NCBI RefSeq assembly: GCF_048264025.1
Contig: NZ_JBLXDN010000001.1
Span: 310,001 to 374,000 of the forward strand
Length of the DNA: 64,000 nucleotides
Direction of reading: 5' to 3'
DNA from: Nitrincola sp048264025
GTDB taxonomy: Bacteria; Pseudomonadota; Gammaproteobacteria; Pseudomonadales; Balneatricaceae
Shown here: positions 43,925 through 53,742 of the stretch, piece after piece
Position numbering within the stretch: position 1 is the first letter of the stretch
Layout of the letters: each line of letters begins with the position of its first letter
The notes under the pieces: model-generated
Told to the model about the DNA's origin: nothing
What the model saw: only the letters and a program-made list of their open reading frames with translations
Database searches by the model: none
Made by a program: the position numbers and the translations under genes

Positions 43925-44613
43925 TCTATTAATTCCTCACCTAGCTGCTGATCCAACTGATATAAACGCTCTGGAGTACCCACATCTGACCAACGGCCTG
44001 CATGATATACACCCCGTAAACGCTGGTTGGCAATCGCCTGTCTGAACAAGGGCGCCAAAGCAAAGCGTCCAGGTTGACAGGCGTCAAATAAACGTCCCTT
44101 CAGCACACTGATACCACTGAAGGTCAGAGAACGACCCTTTTCGGTCTGTAGATAACTGCGAGCATCCAGTTTAAAGTCGCCCTGCACATGCCAGTCTGGA
44201 TTATCCACCATCAGCAACACGCCTAGATCTTGCTCTAACAAGGGCGTATCGATAAACAAGCGCAGATCCAGATCACAAAACACATCGGCATTGATGACCA
44301 GAAAGCGATCATCAGCATCTGTTATTAATTGGGGCAAGGCTTTCAGAATACCACCCCCGGTTTCCAAGGGTTCGGTTTCCGCTGAATAACTGATATCCAG
44401 TCCCCACGCCTGTCCATTCCCCAACTCAGCCTCCAGTTGCTCACCCAGCCAAGCATGATTGATAACCACCTGGGTAATACCTGACGCTGCCAGTCGCTCC
44501 AGATGCCAGACAATCAGTGCCTTACCACCGACTTTCAACAGCGGCTTGGGGGTGTGCAATGTCAGCGGACGCATACGTGTACCCAAGCCAGCCGCCAGGA
44601 TCATCGCCTTCAT
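43921..44613 (-). CDS. murU: N-acetylmuramate 1-phosphate uridylyltransferase
   Basis: Nucleotidyltransferase that makes UDP-MurNAc from MurNAc 1-phosphate in peptidoglycan recycling that bypasses de novo synthesis (and fosfomycin). The N-terminal MILAAGLGTRMRPLTLHTPKP is the nucleotidyltransferase signature. VINADVFCDLDL holds the metal-binding Asp. The ATG at 44613 overlaps the amgK stop as ATGA; three extra codons upstream are possible but unlikely. The 230 residues fit. It works directly after AmgK, the upstream gene. Confidence 0.93.
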   Translation of the reverse strand: MKAMILAAGLGTRMRPLTLHTPKPLLKVGGKALIVWHLERLAASGITQVVINHAWLGEQLEAELGNGQAWGLDISYSAETEPLETGGGILKALPQLITDADDRFLVINADVFCDLDLRLFIDTPLLEQDLGVLLMVDNPDWHVQGDFKLDARSYLQTEKGRSLTFSGISVLKGRLFDACQPGRFALAPLFRQAIANQRLRGVYHAGRWSDVGTPERLYQLDQQLGEELIE

Positions 44614-45647
44614 ATATACCACCGCTTACTCAGTGCACGACCTCGCAGTTCCGGCTGCTGATTAACAGCGGGAATAATCTCACTTTCTAACCAAGCAGCA
44701 AATTCAGCGAATTGCGGATAGCGCCGGGCACTCTGATACAAATTGCGCAGGGTTAGCGGAATATCCTGAAGATAGGCCGTTTTACCATCACGTAAACACA
44801 AGCGGGCAAAGATCCCGCAGACTTTGAGATGACGCTGCATCCCCATCCAGTCAAATGCCTGCTTGAAAGTATCCACACTCATCTGACTTGCCACTGGCGA
44901 TTGCTGCTGAAACTGCACCACCCACTCAGCTACTTTCGCTTCTGGCCAGTGAATATAACTATCACGCAGCAATGAAACCAGGTCGTAGGTCAGCGCACCA
45001 GCAACCGCATCCTGAAAATCAATCACCCCGATTTGCGCATCCGGTAGCAACATCAAATTCCGCGAATGATAATCACGATGCACCGTAACCTGTGGTTGTG
45101 CCAGCACAGCGTCGACCAACAGTGATTCCACCCTGGCCAGCACACTGAATTGCGAATCAGACAATGAAAGCCCCAGCCAATGCTGTAAGAACCATTCACG
45201 AAACAAATGCATTTCCCGGCGCAACAAGGCCTCATCATAAGGCGGCAATGTTTGTGCAGGAATACACTGGATCTTATGCAGCTCAGAAAAAGCCAAACTG
45301 TATAAGCCATCAGCGCTTTCAGCGCTTAACGCCGAATAGAATAATTGATCACCAAAATCTTCAAGCAGCAGAAATCCTTGCTGCAGATCCTCCGCCAATA
45401 ATTTTGGCACCCGTACACCGGCGGCAAGCCACTGCTGCGCTACAGCCACGAAAGGACGACAGTCCTCGTGCTCAGGCGGCGCATCCATGACGATAAAAGA
45501 TTGCTTGTTAGCCTGCACCCTGAAGTAGCGTCGAAAACTGGCATCTCCAGCCACAGGCTCCAGTATAATTTGCGTATCAAGCCCAAAATCCGAGCCTAGC
45601 AGGTGTTCTGCCACCCAGTTTTTCAGCGCCAGCTGTCGCCTTCCCAT
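44610..45647 (-). CDS. amgK: N-acetylmuramate/N-acetylglucosamine anomeric kinase
   Basis: APH-fold sugar kinase that phosphorylates MurNAc and GlcNAc at C1 for peptidoglycan recycling. The catalytic loop HRDYHSRNLMLL and the metal-binding IDFQDAVAGALTYDLVSLL are the family motifs. An N-terminal ATP-binding part has DASFRRYFRV and FIVMDAPPEHED. The 345 residues are normal. It overlaps murU by four bases and is divergent from lptD with 112 bases between; this amgK-murU next to lptD-surA is the Pseudomonas-type order. Confidence 0.94.
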   Translation of the reverse strand: MGRRQLALKNWVAEHLLGSDFGLDTQIILEPVAGDASFRRYFRVQANKQSFIVMDAPPEHEDCRPFVAVAQQWLAAGVRVPKLLAEDLQQGFLLLEDFGDQLFYSALSAESADGLYSLAFSELHKIQCIPAQTLPPYDEALLRREMHLFREWFLQHWLGLSLSDSQFSVLARVESLLVDAVLAQPQVTVHRDYHSRNLMLLPDAQIGVIDFQDAVAGALTYDLVSLLRDSYIHWPEAKVAEWVVQFQQQSPVASQMSVDTFKQAFDWMGMQRHLKVCGIFARLCLRDGKTAYLQDIPLTLRNLYQSARRYPQFAEFAAWLESEIIPAVNQQPELRGRALSKRWYI

Positions 45648-45759
45648 TCGTTGTCCTCTAGCACTTGCCCTAGTTAATGCTTTATTATGCAGTGCTTAAT
45701 AGTACTAGACTCACAGGCAGCAAGAAACTCTGCCTGATTCGCTACCGGACTGCGACCTG

Positions 45760-48552
45760 ATGCCCTTTAAAAAACATAGCGCCTATCAATTGACCCTAGC
45801 CGTGGCTGCTATCCTGTGCGCACCCTTGGTGGCTGCGCAATCGGATGAGCGACTCTGGGTGTGTGACCTGCTGCCAAATGGCGAATGGGACTGTGAAGTT
45901 AATGAACTCCTGATGGATGCCCAGACAGGTGAATCTTCAGCGCCTGCGCTACGCAGCTCACCCGCACCAGCTCCTGCACCCGAGGTAACCTCCTCTCCCG
46001 TCAGCCCAGCAGCACCTGAAGAAAACGCAGTAACACCTGAGCCGGCCACTGTTCAGGCATACCCGTTAGCGCCCTCAACGCTGACAACAAATACCAGTCA
46101 GCCAGTTGCAGCCACAACCCAACCACAGGCAAGCAGCCGGGCTCGCTCTGCAGATGCATGGGATTGTATTGCCGGTGCCGATGGTAACTGGTCGTGTGCT
46201 CCGGGTAACGACCAGGCAGTTAGTGTTGCCGAACTGGGTCACTTCAACACCACCCCAGGAACTTCGGGGCTGTTGATCAATAATCCTTACGCTTATCTTG
46301 ACTGGTACCCCTATTCCAGTGATGAACCTGCCTTATGCCGTGGGCGCTATGTAGAACCAGATATAGATTATTTACAAAGCGACCTACTACCTGGTGAAGA
46401 AGCCGTTTATGCCGAAGCCGATCTTTCCAGTGCTGACTTGCAAAGTGGTCTGGCACGTCTGACAGGCGGGGTTAAGCTGCAACAAGGAAGCCGTTTATTC
46501 ACCAGCCGTTATGGTGAAGTCGATAATACAAGCAACACAGCCTTCCTTGAAGGTGATGTCACCTTCAGAGAGCCAGGACTACTTCTGGTTGGACAGCGTG
46601 CAGAAACCAACTTTGATACCGGTGTATCCAGCTTTTACTCCGCTGAATACATTTTGCACACAGAACACCTGCGTGGTTCAGCCTCTACAATCACTCGCTA
46701 TGATGATAACCGCGTTCGCCTTGAATCAGGGGCCATCACTTACTGTGAACCGGGTAACAGCGACTGGTCAATTGGCTCTGGCGATATTGTACTCCACCCT
46801 GACAAAGGCTATGGAATTGCTACACACGCCACCTTCAGGGTAGCTGGAGTCCCAGTCTTTTATATGCCGTGGTTCCGCTTTCCAATCGATAACCGCCGTC
46901 AATCCGGCTTTCTCTACCCAACCTTTGGGGTTTCAAAAAGTGATGGGGTAGATTTCAGCATCCCTTATTACTTCAATATAGCGCCAAATCTGGACGATAC
47001 CCTGACACTCCGCTATATCGAGAAGCGCGGAATGATGCTGGAAAATGAACTCAGGTACATGAATGACTGGTCTCATAATGTATTAAGCCTGGGTTACTTG
47101 TCTGGTGATAATAAGCTTGAGGATGAAAACCGATGGCTGGTGGGCTTTAACCATAACGGCGCCCCCAGTGAAGGCTGGAACAGCTATATCGACTATACCG
47201 AAGTCAGTGATAATGATTACTTTGCTGATCTCGGCACATCCCTGGAAGTCCAGCGTGAAGACCACCTGGATCAACGTGGACAACTGCGTTACCTGGGAAA
47301 TGGCTGGCAATTTCTGGCCAACTTACATCAATACCAAACTATCAACGATAACGTATCGTCTCCCTACCAGCGTACACCACAACTTTTGCTGACCGGGAAT
47401 GAACAACTGAGCCAACGCACCGCACTGAGCTATTCAGCAGAATATGTACGCTTTGAACGCGACCGTAAGGACTTCTTTATCGACCCTGAAGATATTCGCC
47501 GGACAGATGCTCAGCGTTTTCACTTCAGGCCATCCGTCAGTCATCGCAACAGCCTCCCCTGGGGCTTTATGAACTCCGAACTGACGCTCTGGCACAGCCA
47601 GTATGACTTCGATTTTCCAGACGGTGCTGATACCTCGGATATTCCCGATTCAGTCACCGCTGGCGTGGCTAGCATCGATTCCGGCCTCTACTTTGACAGA
47701 GACTTCACCTTTGCGTCCGGTAACTACTCGCAGTCACTTGAACCGCGCCTGATGCTTCTTCATGTGGAAAAAAATAACGAACAACCGACGCTTGATAGTT
47801 TCCGCTATTTTGATTCATCTCAGTTGAGCTTCAGTTACAACAACCTGTTTGATCGTTATGGCTGGAGTGGTAGTGATCGTGTGTCTGCCACCTCACAAGC
47901 GACACTGGGTGTTTCTTCGGCTCTCTATGATGAGCGTGGCGTTGAAAAAGCCCGTTTAGCCGTAGCTCAAGCCTACTATGCTAAAGACAGAGAAGGTAAT
48001 GATCTGCGTCCTGGCGATATCAGTGGTGATGAATCCAGCTCCAACCTGGCACTGCTGGCACAGTGGAATATCACCCCAACATTACGCCTGCGCCATGATT
48101 CAGAAATTGACCGTGACAGCTTCAGCATGGAAGAGCAGAACTATCGACTAACCTGGCAGCCTGATGATGAAAACATGTTCTATTTCAGTTACCGTGACAG
48201 GGTTAACTCAGCCATTCCAGGGCGCGAAAGGACACGCCAATCGGATATAGCTTTCAGAAACCAGATCAATCCACAGTGGGGAGTCATTGGTCGCTGGCAG
48301 CATGATGTCGCTAATCGGCAGCGCCTGGATACGTTACTGGGCCTGGAATACGGAACCTGTTGCTGGAAAATGCGTCTGACTGCCAGGGAGTGGTTGAAAT
48401 CCTCCAATATCCGCGCGTCCGAACCAGAATATGACCGCGGTGTGTTTTTCCAGGTAGTCCTTCGTGGCCTGGGTTCCTTTGGCGGCGACGGTGGTCGTAG
48501 TCTGATTGAAGAAATAACCGGCTTTAGAGAGAAAGATCATGATAACTTCTGA
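45760..48552 (+). CDS. lptD: LptD, outer-membrane LPS translocon
   Basis: Outer-membrane beta-barrel that inserts LPS into the outer leaflet together with LptE. A signal peptide ends PLVAA (about residue 26). An N-terminal region rich in Pro, Ala and Ser (about 60-130) precedes the OstA/LptA-like domain (about 215-330) and the large barrel domain (to residue 930). The barrel Cys pair GTCCWKM is present and fits disulfide partners in the N-terminal half. Two copies of a WxCx5GxWxC motif occur at residues 33-45 and 134-146. The 930 residues are within the Pseudomonas-like size range. It overlaps surA by 14 bases. Confidence 0.96.
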   Translation: MPFKKHSAYQLTLAVAAILCAPLVAAQSDERLWVCDLLPNGEWDCEVNELLMDAQTGESSAPALRSSPAPAPAPEVTSSPVSPAAPEENAVTPEPATVQAYPLAPSTLTTNTSQPVAATTQPQASSRARSADAWDCIAGADGNWSCAPGNDQAVSVAELGHFNTTPGTSGLLINNPYAYLDWYPYSSDEPALCRGRYVEPDIDYLQSDLLPGEEAVYAEADLSSADLQSGLARLTGGVKLQQGSRLFTSRYGEVDNTSNTAFLEGDVTFREPGLLLVGQRAETNFDTGVSSFYSAEYILHTEHLRGSASTITRYDDNRVRLESGAITYCEPGNSDWSIGSGDIVLHPDKGYGIATHATFRVAGVPVFYMPWFRFPIDNRRQSGFLYPTFGVSKSDGVDFSIPYYFNIAPNLDDTLTLRYIEKRGMMLENELRYMNDWSHNVLSLGYLSGDNKLEDENRWLVGFNHNGAPSEGWNSYIDYTEVSDNDYFADLGTSLEVQREDHLDQRGQLRYLGNGWQFLANLHQYQTINDNVSSPYQRTPQLLLTGNEQLSQRTALSYSAEYVRFERDRKDFFIDPEDIRRTDAQRFHFRPSVSHRNSLPWGFMNSELTLWHSQYDFDFPDGADTSDIPDSVTAGVASIDSGLYFDRDFTFASGNYSQSLEPRLMLLHVEKNNEQPTLDSFRYFDSSQLSFSYNNLFDRYGWSGSDRVSATSQATLGVSSALYDERGVEKARLAVAQAYYAKDREGNDLRPGDISGDESSSNLALLAQWNITPTLRLRHDSEIDRDSFSMEEQNYRLTWQPDDENMFYFSYRDRVNSAIPGRERTRQSDIAFRNQINPQWGVIGRWQHDVANRQRLDTLLGLEYGTCCWKMRLTAREWLKSSNIRASEPEYDRGVFFQVVLRGLGSFGGDGGRSLIEEITGFREKDHDNF

Positions 48553-49837
48553 TAAATGGCTGATCAGGTCACTATTGACCCTGGTGCTGACAACTTTGCT
48601 TTCAATGAACACCCAAGCACAGCAGCTGGACAGAATTATCGCCGTTGTAAACGACGATATCATTATGAAAAGTGAGCTGGATCTTCGTACTCAACTAATC
48701 AGTGAGCAGATCCAGATGCAGGGTGTGCAGGTCCCACCTGCTGACATACTGCGTCAGCAGGTTCTGGACCGTTTAATCCTCGACAGCCTGCAACTACAGA
48801 TAGCCGAGGTACAAGGGTTGCGTATCTCTGATCGTCAATTAAATGAAACCCTGGAAGCCATCGCGGCTCAGAACAATCTGACTCTGCCTGAGTTTCGTGA
48901 AGCACTGATTGCCGAAGGGCAAAATTATGCACAGGCCCGAGAACAGATTCGTCGGGAGCTGCTGGTTAGCCAAGTTCAACAAAGTAATGTAAACCGCCGT
49001 ATTCAGGTATCCGAACAGGAAATTCGTAATTTCCTGAATTCAGATGCCGCCCAACAGCAACGCCAGGCTGAATTTCTGCTGAGTAACATTCTGATTGCTC
49101 TCCCCTCTCAAGCCACACCCGATATGATTCAGGCAGCAGAACGCAAAGCACAGGAAATCTACGACACCTTGATGGCCGGTGCTGAATTTGCTGATACGGC
49201 TGTCTCTGTATCCAACGCTCCCAATGCCCTCAACGGTGGTGATCTGGGCTGGCGTGATCAGAATGAGCTACCGGAAACACTGGCAGCTGCTATTTCCAAT
49301 TTGCAACCCGGCGACATCAGTCGCCCGATACGCACACCGGGTGGGTTTCACATCCTCCAGGTCAGAGAGCGCCGTGGTGGAGAGGTAACGCTGGTCGAAC
49401 AGACGTTGGTCAGCCACATCCTGTTAACACCCAATGAAATTCGTTCAGAGCAGCAAACCCGTAACCTGGCATACGATCTGGTTACTCGTATCCGCGATGG
49501 CCAGCCCTTCGAAAACCTGGCTCGACGTTACAGTGATGATCCGGGCAGCGGATCACAGGGTGGAGATTTGGACTGGGCTCAAGAGGGTCAGATGGTACCG
49601 GAATTTGAACAGGTCATGGGCAGAACCCCGGTAGGCGAAGTATCCGAGCCGTTCGAATCACGCTTTGGCTGGCACATTCTCTGGGTCAGGGACCGCCGGA
49701 CCCAGGATATGTCATCCACGATGATGGAAAACATGGCTCGCAACACCATCAGTCAACGTAAATATAATGAAGAGCTGGATAATTGGCTGCGCGAATTACG
49801 CTCACAAGCCTATGTTGAAATCCGGAATCCAGGATAA
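48539..49837 (+). CDS. surA: SurA periplasmic chaperone/peptidyl-prolyl isomerase
   Basis: Periplasmic chaperone that escorts outer-membrane proteins, including LptD, to the BAM complex. A signal peptide (about residues 1-27, ending NTQA) precedes the N-terminal chaperone domain (LDRIIAVVNDDIIMKSEL). Two parvulin PPIase domains follow (about 175-275 and 285-385), recognisable by NGGDLGWRDQNELPE and SQGGDLDWAQEGQMVPEFE. The 432 residues are standard. Its coupling to lptD by overlap fits the functional link. Confidence 0.97.
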   Translation: MITSDKWLIRSLLTLVLTTLLSMNTQAQQLDRIIAVVNDDIIMKSELDLRTQLISEQIQMQGVQVPPADILRQQVLDRLILDSLQLQIAEVQGLRISDRQLNETLEAIAAQNNLTLPEFREALIAEGQNYAQAREQIRRELLVSQVQQSNVNRRIQVSEQEIRNFLNSDAAQQQRQAEFLLSNILIALPSQATPDMIQAAERKAQEIYDTLMAGAEFADTAVSVSNAPNALNGGDLGWRDQNELPETLAAAISNLQPGDISRPIRTPGGFHILQVRERRGGEVTLVEQTLVSHILLTPNEIRSEQQTRNLAYDLVTRIRDGQPFENLARRYSDDPGSGSQGGDLDWAQEGQMVPEFEQVMGRTPVGEVSEPFESRFGWHILWVRDRRTQDMSSTMMENMARNTISQRKYNEELDNWLRELRSQAYVEIRNPG

Positions 49838-49845
49838 AACGCCCA

Positions 49846-50850
49846 GTGGATTTGCTACGTTTTGCACTGACTCCAGGTGAACCAGCGGGTATAGGTCCAG
49901 ATCTGTGTGTGCAACTGGCGCAAATTGCCTGGCCACACCAGCTGATTGCCTTCGCCGACCCGCTACTACTGGAGGCTCGCGCCAAAGCGCTGGGTCAGGC
50001 CTTGCAACTGCACGTATGGCAGGGTGAGCAGGACAACAGATTGATGCCGCCTGGGGAACTGCTGGTTTACCCGGTGCCTATGTCTGTACCTGCCCAAGTT
50101 GGTACACCTGATGTCCGTAATGCAGCCTATGTGCTGGAAACGCTGACTCTCGCAACACAGCATTGCCAACAAGGTAAACTGGATGCGCTAATTACGGCAC
50201 CCGTTCATAAAGGCATCATCAACGATGCCGGCATCCCCTTCACCGGACATACCGAATTTCTGGAAGCCCTGACCGGCACACCCAAAGTGGTGATGATGCT
50301 GGCCACCGAAGGATTAAAAGTTGCCCTGGCAACCACTCATCTGCCATTGAGAGCCGTAGCAGATGCTATTACCCGCCCGTTGCTAGAGCAAGTCATCACT
50401 ATTTTGTTGCAGGATTTACGTCAGAAATTCGGTATTCCCCAGCCACGCTTGCTGGTTGCCGGACTTAACCCCCATGCGGGAGAAGGTGGTCACCTGGGCG
50501 ATGAAGAACTGACAACAATTATTCCGGTATTGGATGCCTTTCGCCAACGTGGCGAGCAGATTCAGGGCCCCTTGCCAGCTGATACACTATTCAATCAGAA
50601 ATACCTGAGCCAGGCTGACGCCGTACTGGCAATGTATCACGACCAAGGGTTACCGGTGCTGAAGTACAAGGGTTTTGGCCAAGCCGTCAACATTACCCTG
50701 GGGCTTCCGATCATCCGTACATCAGTTGATCATGGTACCGCATTTGACCTGGCCGGTAGCGGAAAAGCCGATACCGGCAGCCTGATTACTGCCATTAATT
50801 ATGCTGCGCAGATGGCCTCGGCTCGTCGCTCAGCATCAAAAACAGCATAG
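49846..50850 (+). CDS. pdxA: 4-hydroxythreonine-4-phosphate dehydrogenase
   Basis: Oxidises 4-phosphohydroxy-threonine in vitamin B6 synthesis (DXP-dependent route). The start is GTG eight bases after surA. LTPGEPAGIGPDLCVQLA, ITAPVHKGIINDAG, FTGHTEFL (metal/substrate His) and YHDQGLPVLKYKGF are diagnostic. The 334 residues are normal. It lies in the conserved lptD-surA-pdxA-rsmA-apaG order. Confidence 0.97.
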   Translation: MDLLRFALTPGEPAGIGPDLCVQLAQIAWPHQLIAFADPLLLEARAKALGQALQLHVWQGEQDNRLMPPGELLVYPVPMSVPAQVGTPDVRNAAYVLETLTLATQHCQQGKLDALITAPVHKGIINDAGIPFTGHTEFLEALTGTPKVVMMLATEGLKVALATTHLPLRAVADAITRPLLEQVITILLQDLRQKFGIPQPRLLVAGLNPHAGEGGHLGDEELTTIIPVLDAFRQRGEQIQGPLPADTLFNQKYLSQADAVLAMYHDQGLPVLKYKGFGQAVNITLGLPIIRTSVDHGTAFDLAGSGKADTGSLITAINYAAQMASARRSASKTA

Positions 50851-50856
50851 GAACTC

Positions 50857-51666
50857 ATGAGTAAAAAACCGGTAGGCCACAAAGCCCGTAAACGTTTCGG
50901 TCAGAATTTTCTTCAGGACCAGGGTGTTATCCACCGTATCATTCGCGCCATTTCTCCACGTCCCACTGATCATTTAGTTGAAATCGGACCCGGTCTAGGG
51001 GCTCTGACAGAAGAGATCCTCAATGCCGCCGGTGGTCTGGATGCCATTGAACTGGATCGTGATCTGGTACCTATTCTGCGCACTAAATTCTTTAATTACG
51101 GTGAGCACTTTCGTGTTCATCAAGCCGATGCGATGAAATTCGACTACACCTCGCTGTGTGAAGACCAGCAGCCACTGCGCATCGTCGGCAACCTGCCTTA
51201 CAATATTTCCACACAGCTGATTTTTCACCTGCTAAGCTACAATGAGCAGATCGCCGATATGCACTTTATGCTGCAGAAAGAGGTAGTAGAGCGGCTCGCA
51301 GCCAAGGCTGGTGAAAAGCACTATGGTCGGCTAAGCCTCATGGCACAGTATTATTGCCAGGTTGAAAATTTATTTCTGGTACCCCCAGAAGCCTTTAACC
51401 CGGTGCCTAAGGTAGATTCAGCCATAGTACGCCTAACGCCCCATAAGCAGTTACCCTTGGTAGCCAAAGATGTGGATCTGTTACAGTCTGTGGTTAAAAC
51501 GGCCTTTAATCAGCGCCGTAAAACTTTGCGTAACAACCTGAAAGACCTGATCAGTGCTGACGCACTCGAATCACTTGAGATTAATCCGGGAGAGCGTCCC
51601 GAACGCCTGACACTGCAGGAGTTTATCCGTATCAGTGACTTTCTACATGAACAAAAAAAGGAATAA
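50857..51666 (+). CDS. rsmA: 16S rRNA (adenine1518/1519-N6) dimethyltransferase
   Basis: Methylates two adjacent adenines near the 3' end of 16S rRNA as a late check of 30S assembly (KsgA). KARKRFGQNFLQD, the SAM motif EIGPGLGALTEEI and the catalytic VGNLPYNIST are clear, and PKVDSAIVRL follows. The 269 residues are normal. It starts six bases after pdxA and precedes apaG by nine. Confidence 0.98.
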   Translation: MSKKPVGHKARKRFGQNFLQDQGVIHRIIRAISPRPTDHLVEIGPGLGALTEEILNAAGGLDAIELDRDLVPILRTKFFNYGEHFRVHQADAMKFDYTSLCEDQQPLRIVGNLPYNISTQLIFHLLSYNEQIADMHFMLQKEVVERLAAKAGEKHYGRLSLMAQYYCQVENLFLVPPEAFNPVPKVDSAIVRLTPHKQLPLVAKDVDLLQSVVKTAFNQRRKTLRNNLKDLISADALESLEINPGERPERLTLQEFIRISDFLHEQKKE

Positions 51667-51675
51667 CCAGCGTTT

Positions 51676-52062
51676 ATGAATAGTAAATCTATGGGTGAAA
51701 ACATGCACATCAGTATCGATACGGCTTATCTGTATGAGCAATCTGATCCGGATGCTCACCGTTATGTTTTTTCCTACCACATCACCATCACCAACCAGAA
51801 CCCGGTTCCGGTTCAGTTGATCAGCCGCCGCTGGGTCATCACTGATGGTAATGAACAGATACAGGAAGTCACTGGCGAAGGCGTGGTCGGTGAGCAGCCC
51901 ACTATCGAGCCTGGCCAAAGCTATAGCTACACCAGCGGAACAGTACTTCCCACCGAGGTCGGCAGTATGCAGGGGCATTATTGTATGATGACCGATGAAA
52001 CAGGTGAATTTATCGCTCCGATTCCAGCCTTCACCCTGGCACTGCCGAATGCATTACATTGA
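51676..52062 (+). CDS. apaG: ApaG protein
   Basis: Fibronectin-III-like fold protein of unknown exact role, often next to rsmA and apaH; linked to cobalt and magnesium phenotypes in some bacteria. YVFSYHITITNQNPVPVQLISRRW, VVGEQPTIEPGQSYSYTSG and MQGHYCMM-type blocks (shortened here) are family features. The 128 residues are normal; internal ATGs at 51691 or 51703 could be the true start. No apaH follows; motA comes next after a hairpin. Confidence 0.95.
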   Translation: MNSKSMGENMHISIDTAYLYEQSDPDAHRYVFSYHITITNQNPVPVQLISRRWVITDGNEQIQEVTGEGVVGEQPTIEPGQSYSYTSGTVLPTEVGSMQGHYCMMTDETGEFIAPIPAFTLALPNALH

Positions 52063-52077
52063 AACTTACTGAACACT

Positions 52078-52101
52078 AGCCGAGTATTGCTATACTCGGC
52101 T
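52078..52101. terminator. Hairpin between apaG and the motor genes
   Basis: AGCCGAGTAT, four bases and ATACTCGGCT form a perfect 10-base stem 16 bases after the apaG stop. There is no T-run after it, so it may be a weak terminator or an mRNA-stabilising element rather than a full terminator. Confidence 0.45.
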
Positions 52102-52129
52102 CCTGATCATTAAATAACAGAGACCGGCT

Positions 52130-52957
52130 ATGGATTTTGCATCATTACTAGGGATTATTTCAGGCTTCGCCCTGATCATTATTGCCATTTTCCTGGGCGG
52201 TAACCCAGATGTTTTTGTCAATATTCCAGGCCTGATGATTGTAGCCGGCGGTACCATTGCGGCTACTTTGCTCACCGTACAATTTAAAGATGTTCTGAAT
52301 GCCTTCCGTGCCGCCTGGTTCGTATTCACTCGGGACAAAACCAATGCGCAGGAAATGATCGACACCATGCTGGAGCTGAGCCGCATCAGCCACCGCCATG
52401 GCCTGTTAATGCTCGGTGATATAGAAACCAACTCCCGTGTCTTGCAACGCGCTGCCAACCTGCTGGCAGAAGCCGCCTCCGAGCAGGTTATTCGCAACAC
52501 CCTGCAAAATGAAATCGACTCCTTGATAGGTCGACACTTCACGGTACAGGATGTTTTCCGCAAGATGGCCATGTATGCCCCTGCGTTTGGCATGCTGGGT
52601 ACATTGATCGGTCTGATTCAGATGCTCAGCGCCCTTCAGGATCCGGAAACCATCGGGCCGGCTATGGCCATTGCGCTATTAACCACTTTCTATGGATCGC
52701 TTCTGGCTACCGTGGTATTTCTACCCATTGCTGGAAAACTGCGCGCCAGAACACTCGCTGAAGTGACCAACCTGGAGATCATCCGGGAAGGCTGTATCAG
52801 CATTCTAACCAATGATCACTATGCACATGTGTATGAGCAATTGTCTTCTTATCTACCAGAAGCATCACGCAAACCGCTACGTGCAGGCAAGCAGAACAAA
52901 GCACAGGAGCCAGCCAAAACAGCGGATAAAGCCAAGCCGCAGGATAAAAAGGCATGA
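52130..52957 (+). CDS. MotA/PomA-like flagellar stator protein
   Basis: Proton- or sodium-conducting stator subunit of the flagellar motor. The N-terminus (MDFASLLGIISGFALIIIAI, then GLMIVAGGTIAATLL) and the second pair of helices (about residues 150-205, FGMLGTLIGLIQML and AIALLTTFYGSLLATVVF) give the four-helix pattern. The cytosolic loop (about 60-145) carries the charged patch facing FliG. The C-terminus is Lys/Ala-rich. At 275 residues it is closer to PomA than to E. coli MotA (295) in pattern, suggesting sodium coupling (inference). It overlaps the next gene as ATGA. Confidence 0.9.
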   Translation: MDFASLLGIISGFALIIIAIFLGGNPDVFVNIPGLMIVAGGTIAATLLTVQFKDVLNAFRAAWFVFTRDKTNAQEMIDTMLELSRISHRHGLLMLGDIETNSRVLQRAANLLAEAASEQVIRNTLQNEIDSLIGRHFTVQDVFRKMAMYAPAFGMLGTLIGLIQMLSALQDPETIGPAMAIALLTTFYGSLLATVVFLPIAGKLRARTLAEVTNLEIIREGCISILTNDHYAHVYEQLSSYLPEASRKPLRAGKQNKAQEPAKTADKAKPQDKKA

Positions 52958-53742
52958 ACCGCAAACAGCAGCTACTGGATGAGAATGAAGGTCCTGGTTG
53001 GATTACCACCTTTGCTGATCTGATGACGCTGCTACTGGTATTTTTTGTACTGCTATTTTCCATGTCCAGTGTCGAACACGAAGCCTTCGAAGAAGCGGCC
53101 AAATCGCTGAATATCGCCCTGTCACGTGATTCTGCGCCCGCCAGCCTGATCCCGTTACTGGAACCTGCAGCCGAAACTACCCGTATTCCCGATCTTAATG
53201 ATCCAGCAATCATCAACCGTGATGCCGAACTAGCCGATCAGATGCGTTTCCAGCAAGCCTTGGTTGATGCCATCAATGTCGAACTCGAAGAGATCGTCGC
53301 TGATATCGAAGGGTCTCTTGCCGAAAAAGACATGGGCAGTTGGGTTGAAATCGGCTCGCCACTGGATGGTAAACTCAACCTAAAGGTCAATGCAGCCGTG
53401 ATGTTTGAGCCTGGCTCTGTGGAGATTCGACGTTCAATGATGCCACTACTAGACAGCGTTCTTGAAGTTGTATTGGATAACCCCGGCTTCAAACTCGAAA
53501 TTCATGGGCACACCGATGATCAGCCTGTCGATAGCGAACGCTTCCCGTCCAACTGGGAACTATCCGCCTTTCGCGCCACAGCTGTGCTACGCTTTCTTAT
53601 TGAAGGAGGGTTGTCACCACAGCGTGTTGTTGCCAGCGGATACGGTGACTCTATGCCGTTGCTACCCAATACATCTGAAGACAACAGAGCAGCAAATCGA
53701 CGCCTAGAATTTGTCCTTGAACGGACGGAGTTACCACGATGA
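52954..53742 (+). CDS. MotB/PomB-like flagellar stator protein
   Basis: Partner stator subunit that anchors to peptidoglycan. A single helix (about residues 20-40) contains the ion-binding Asp in TTFADLMTLLLVFFVLLFSM. A plug/linker segment follows, and the C-terminal OmpA-like domain (about 140-258) has IHGHTDDQPV and ASGYGDSMPLLPNTSEDNRAANRR. The 262 residues are typical. It is translationally coupled to the MotA-like gene before it and the PilZ gene after it by ATGA overlaps. Confidence 0.92.
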   Translation: MNRKQQLLDENEGPGWITTFADLMTLLLVFFVLLFSMSSVEHEAFEEAAKSLNIALSRDSAPASLIPLLEPAAETTRIPDLNDPAIINRDAELADQMRFQQALVDAINVELEEIVADIEGSLAEKDMGSWVEIGSPLDGKLNLKVNAAVMFEPGSVEIRRSMMPLLDSVLEVVLDNPGFKLEIHGHTDDQPVDSERFPSNWELSAFRATAVLRFLIEGGLSPQRVVASGYGDSMPLLPNTSEDNRAANRRLEFVLERTELPR

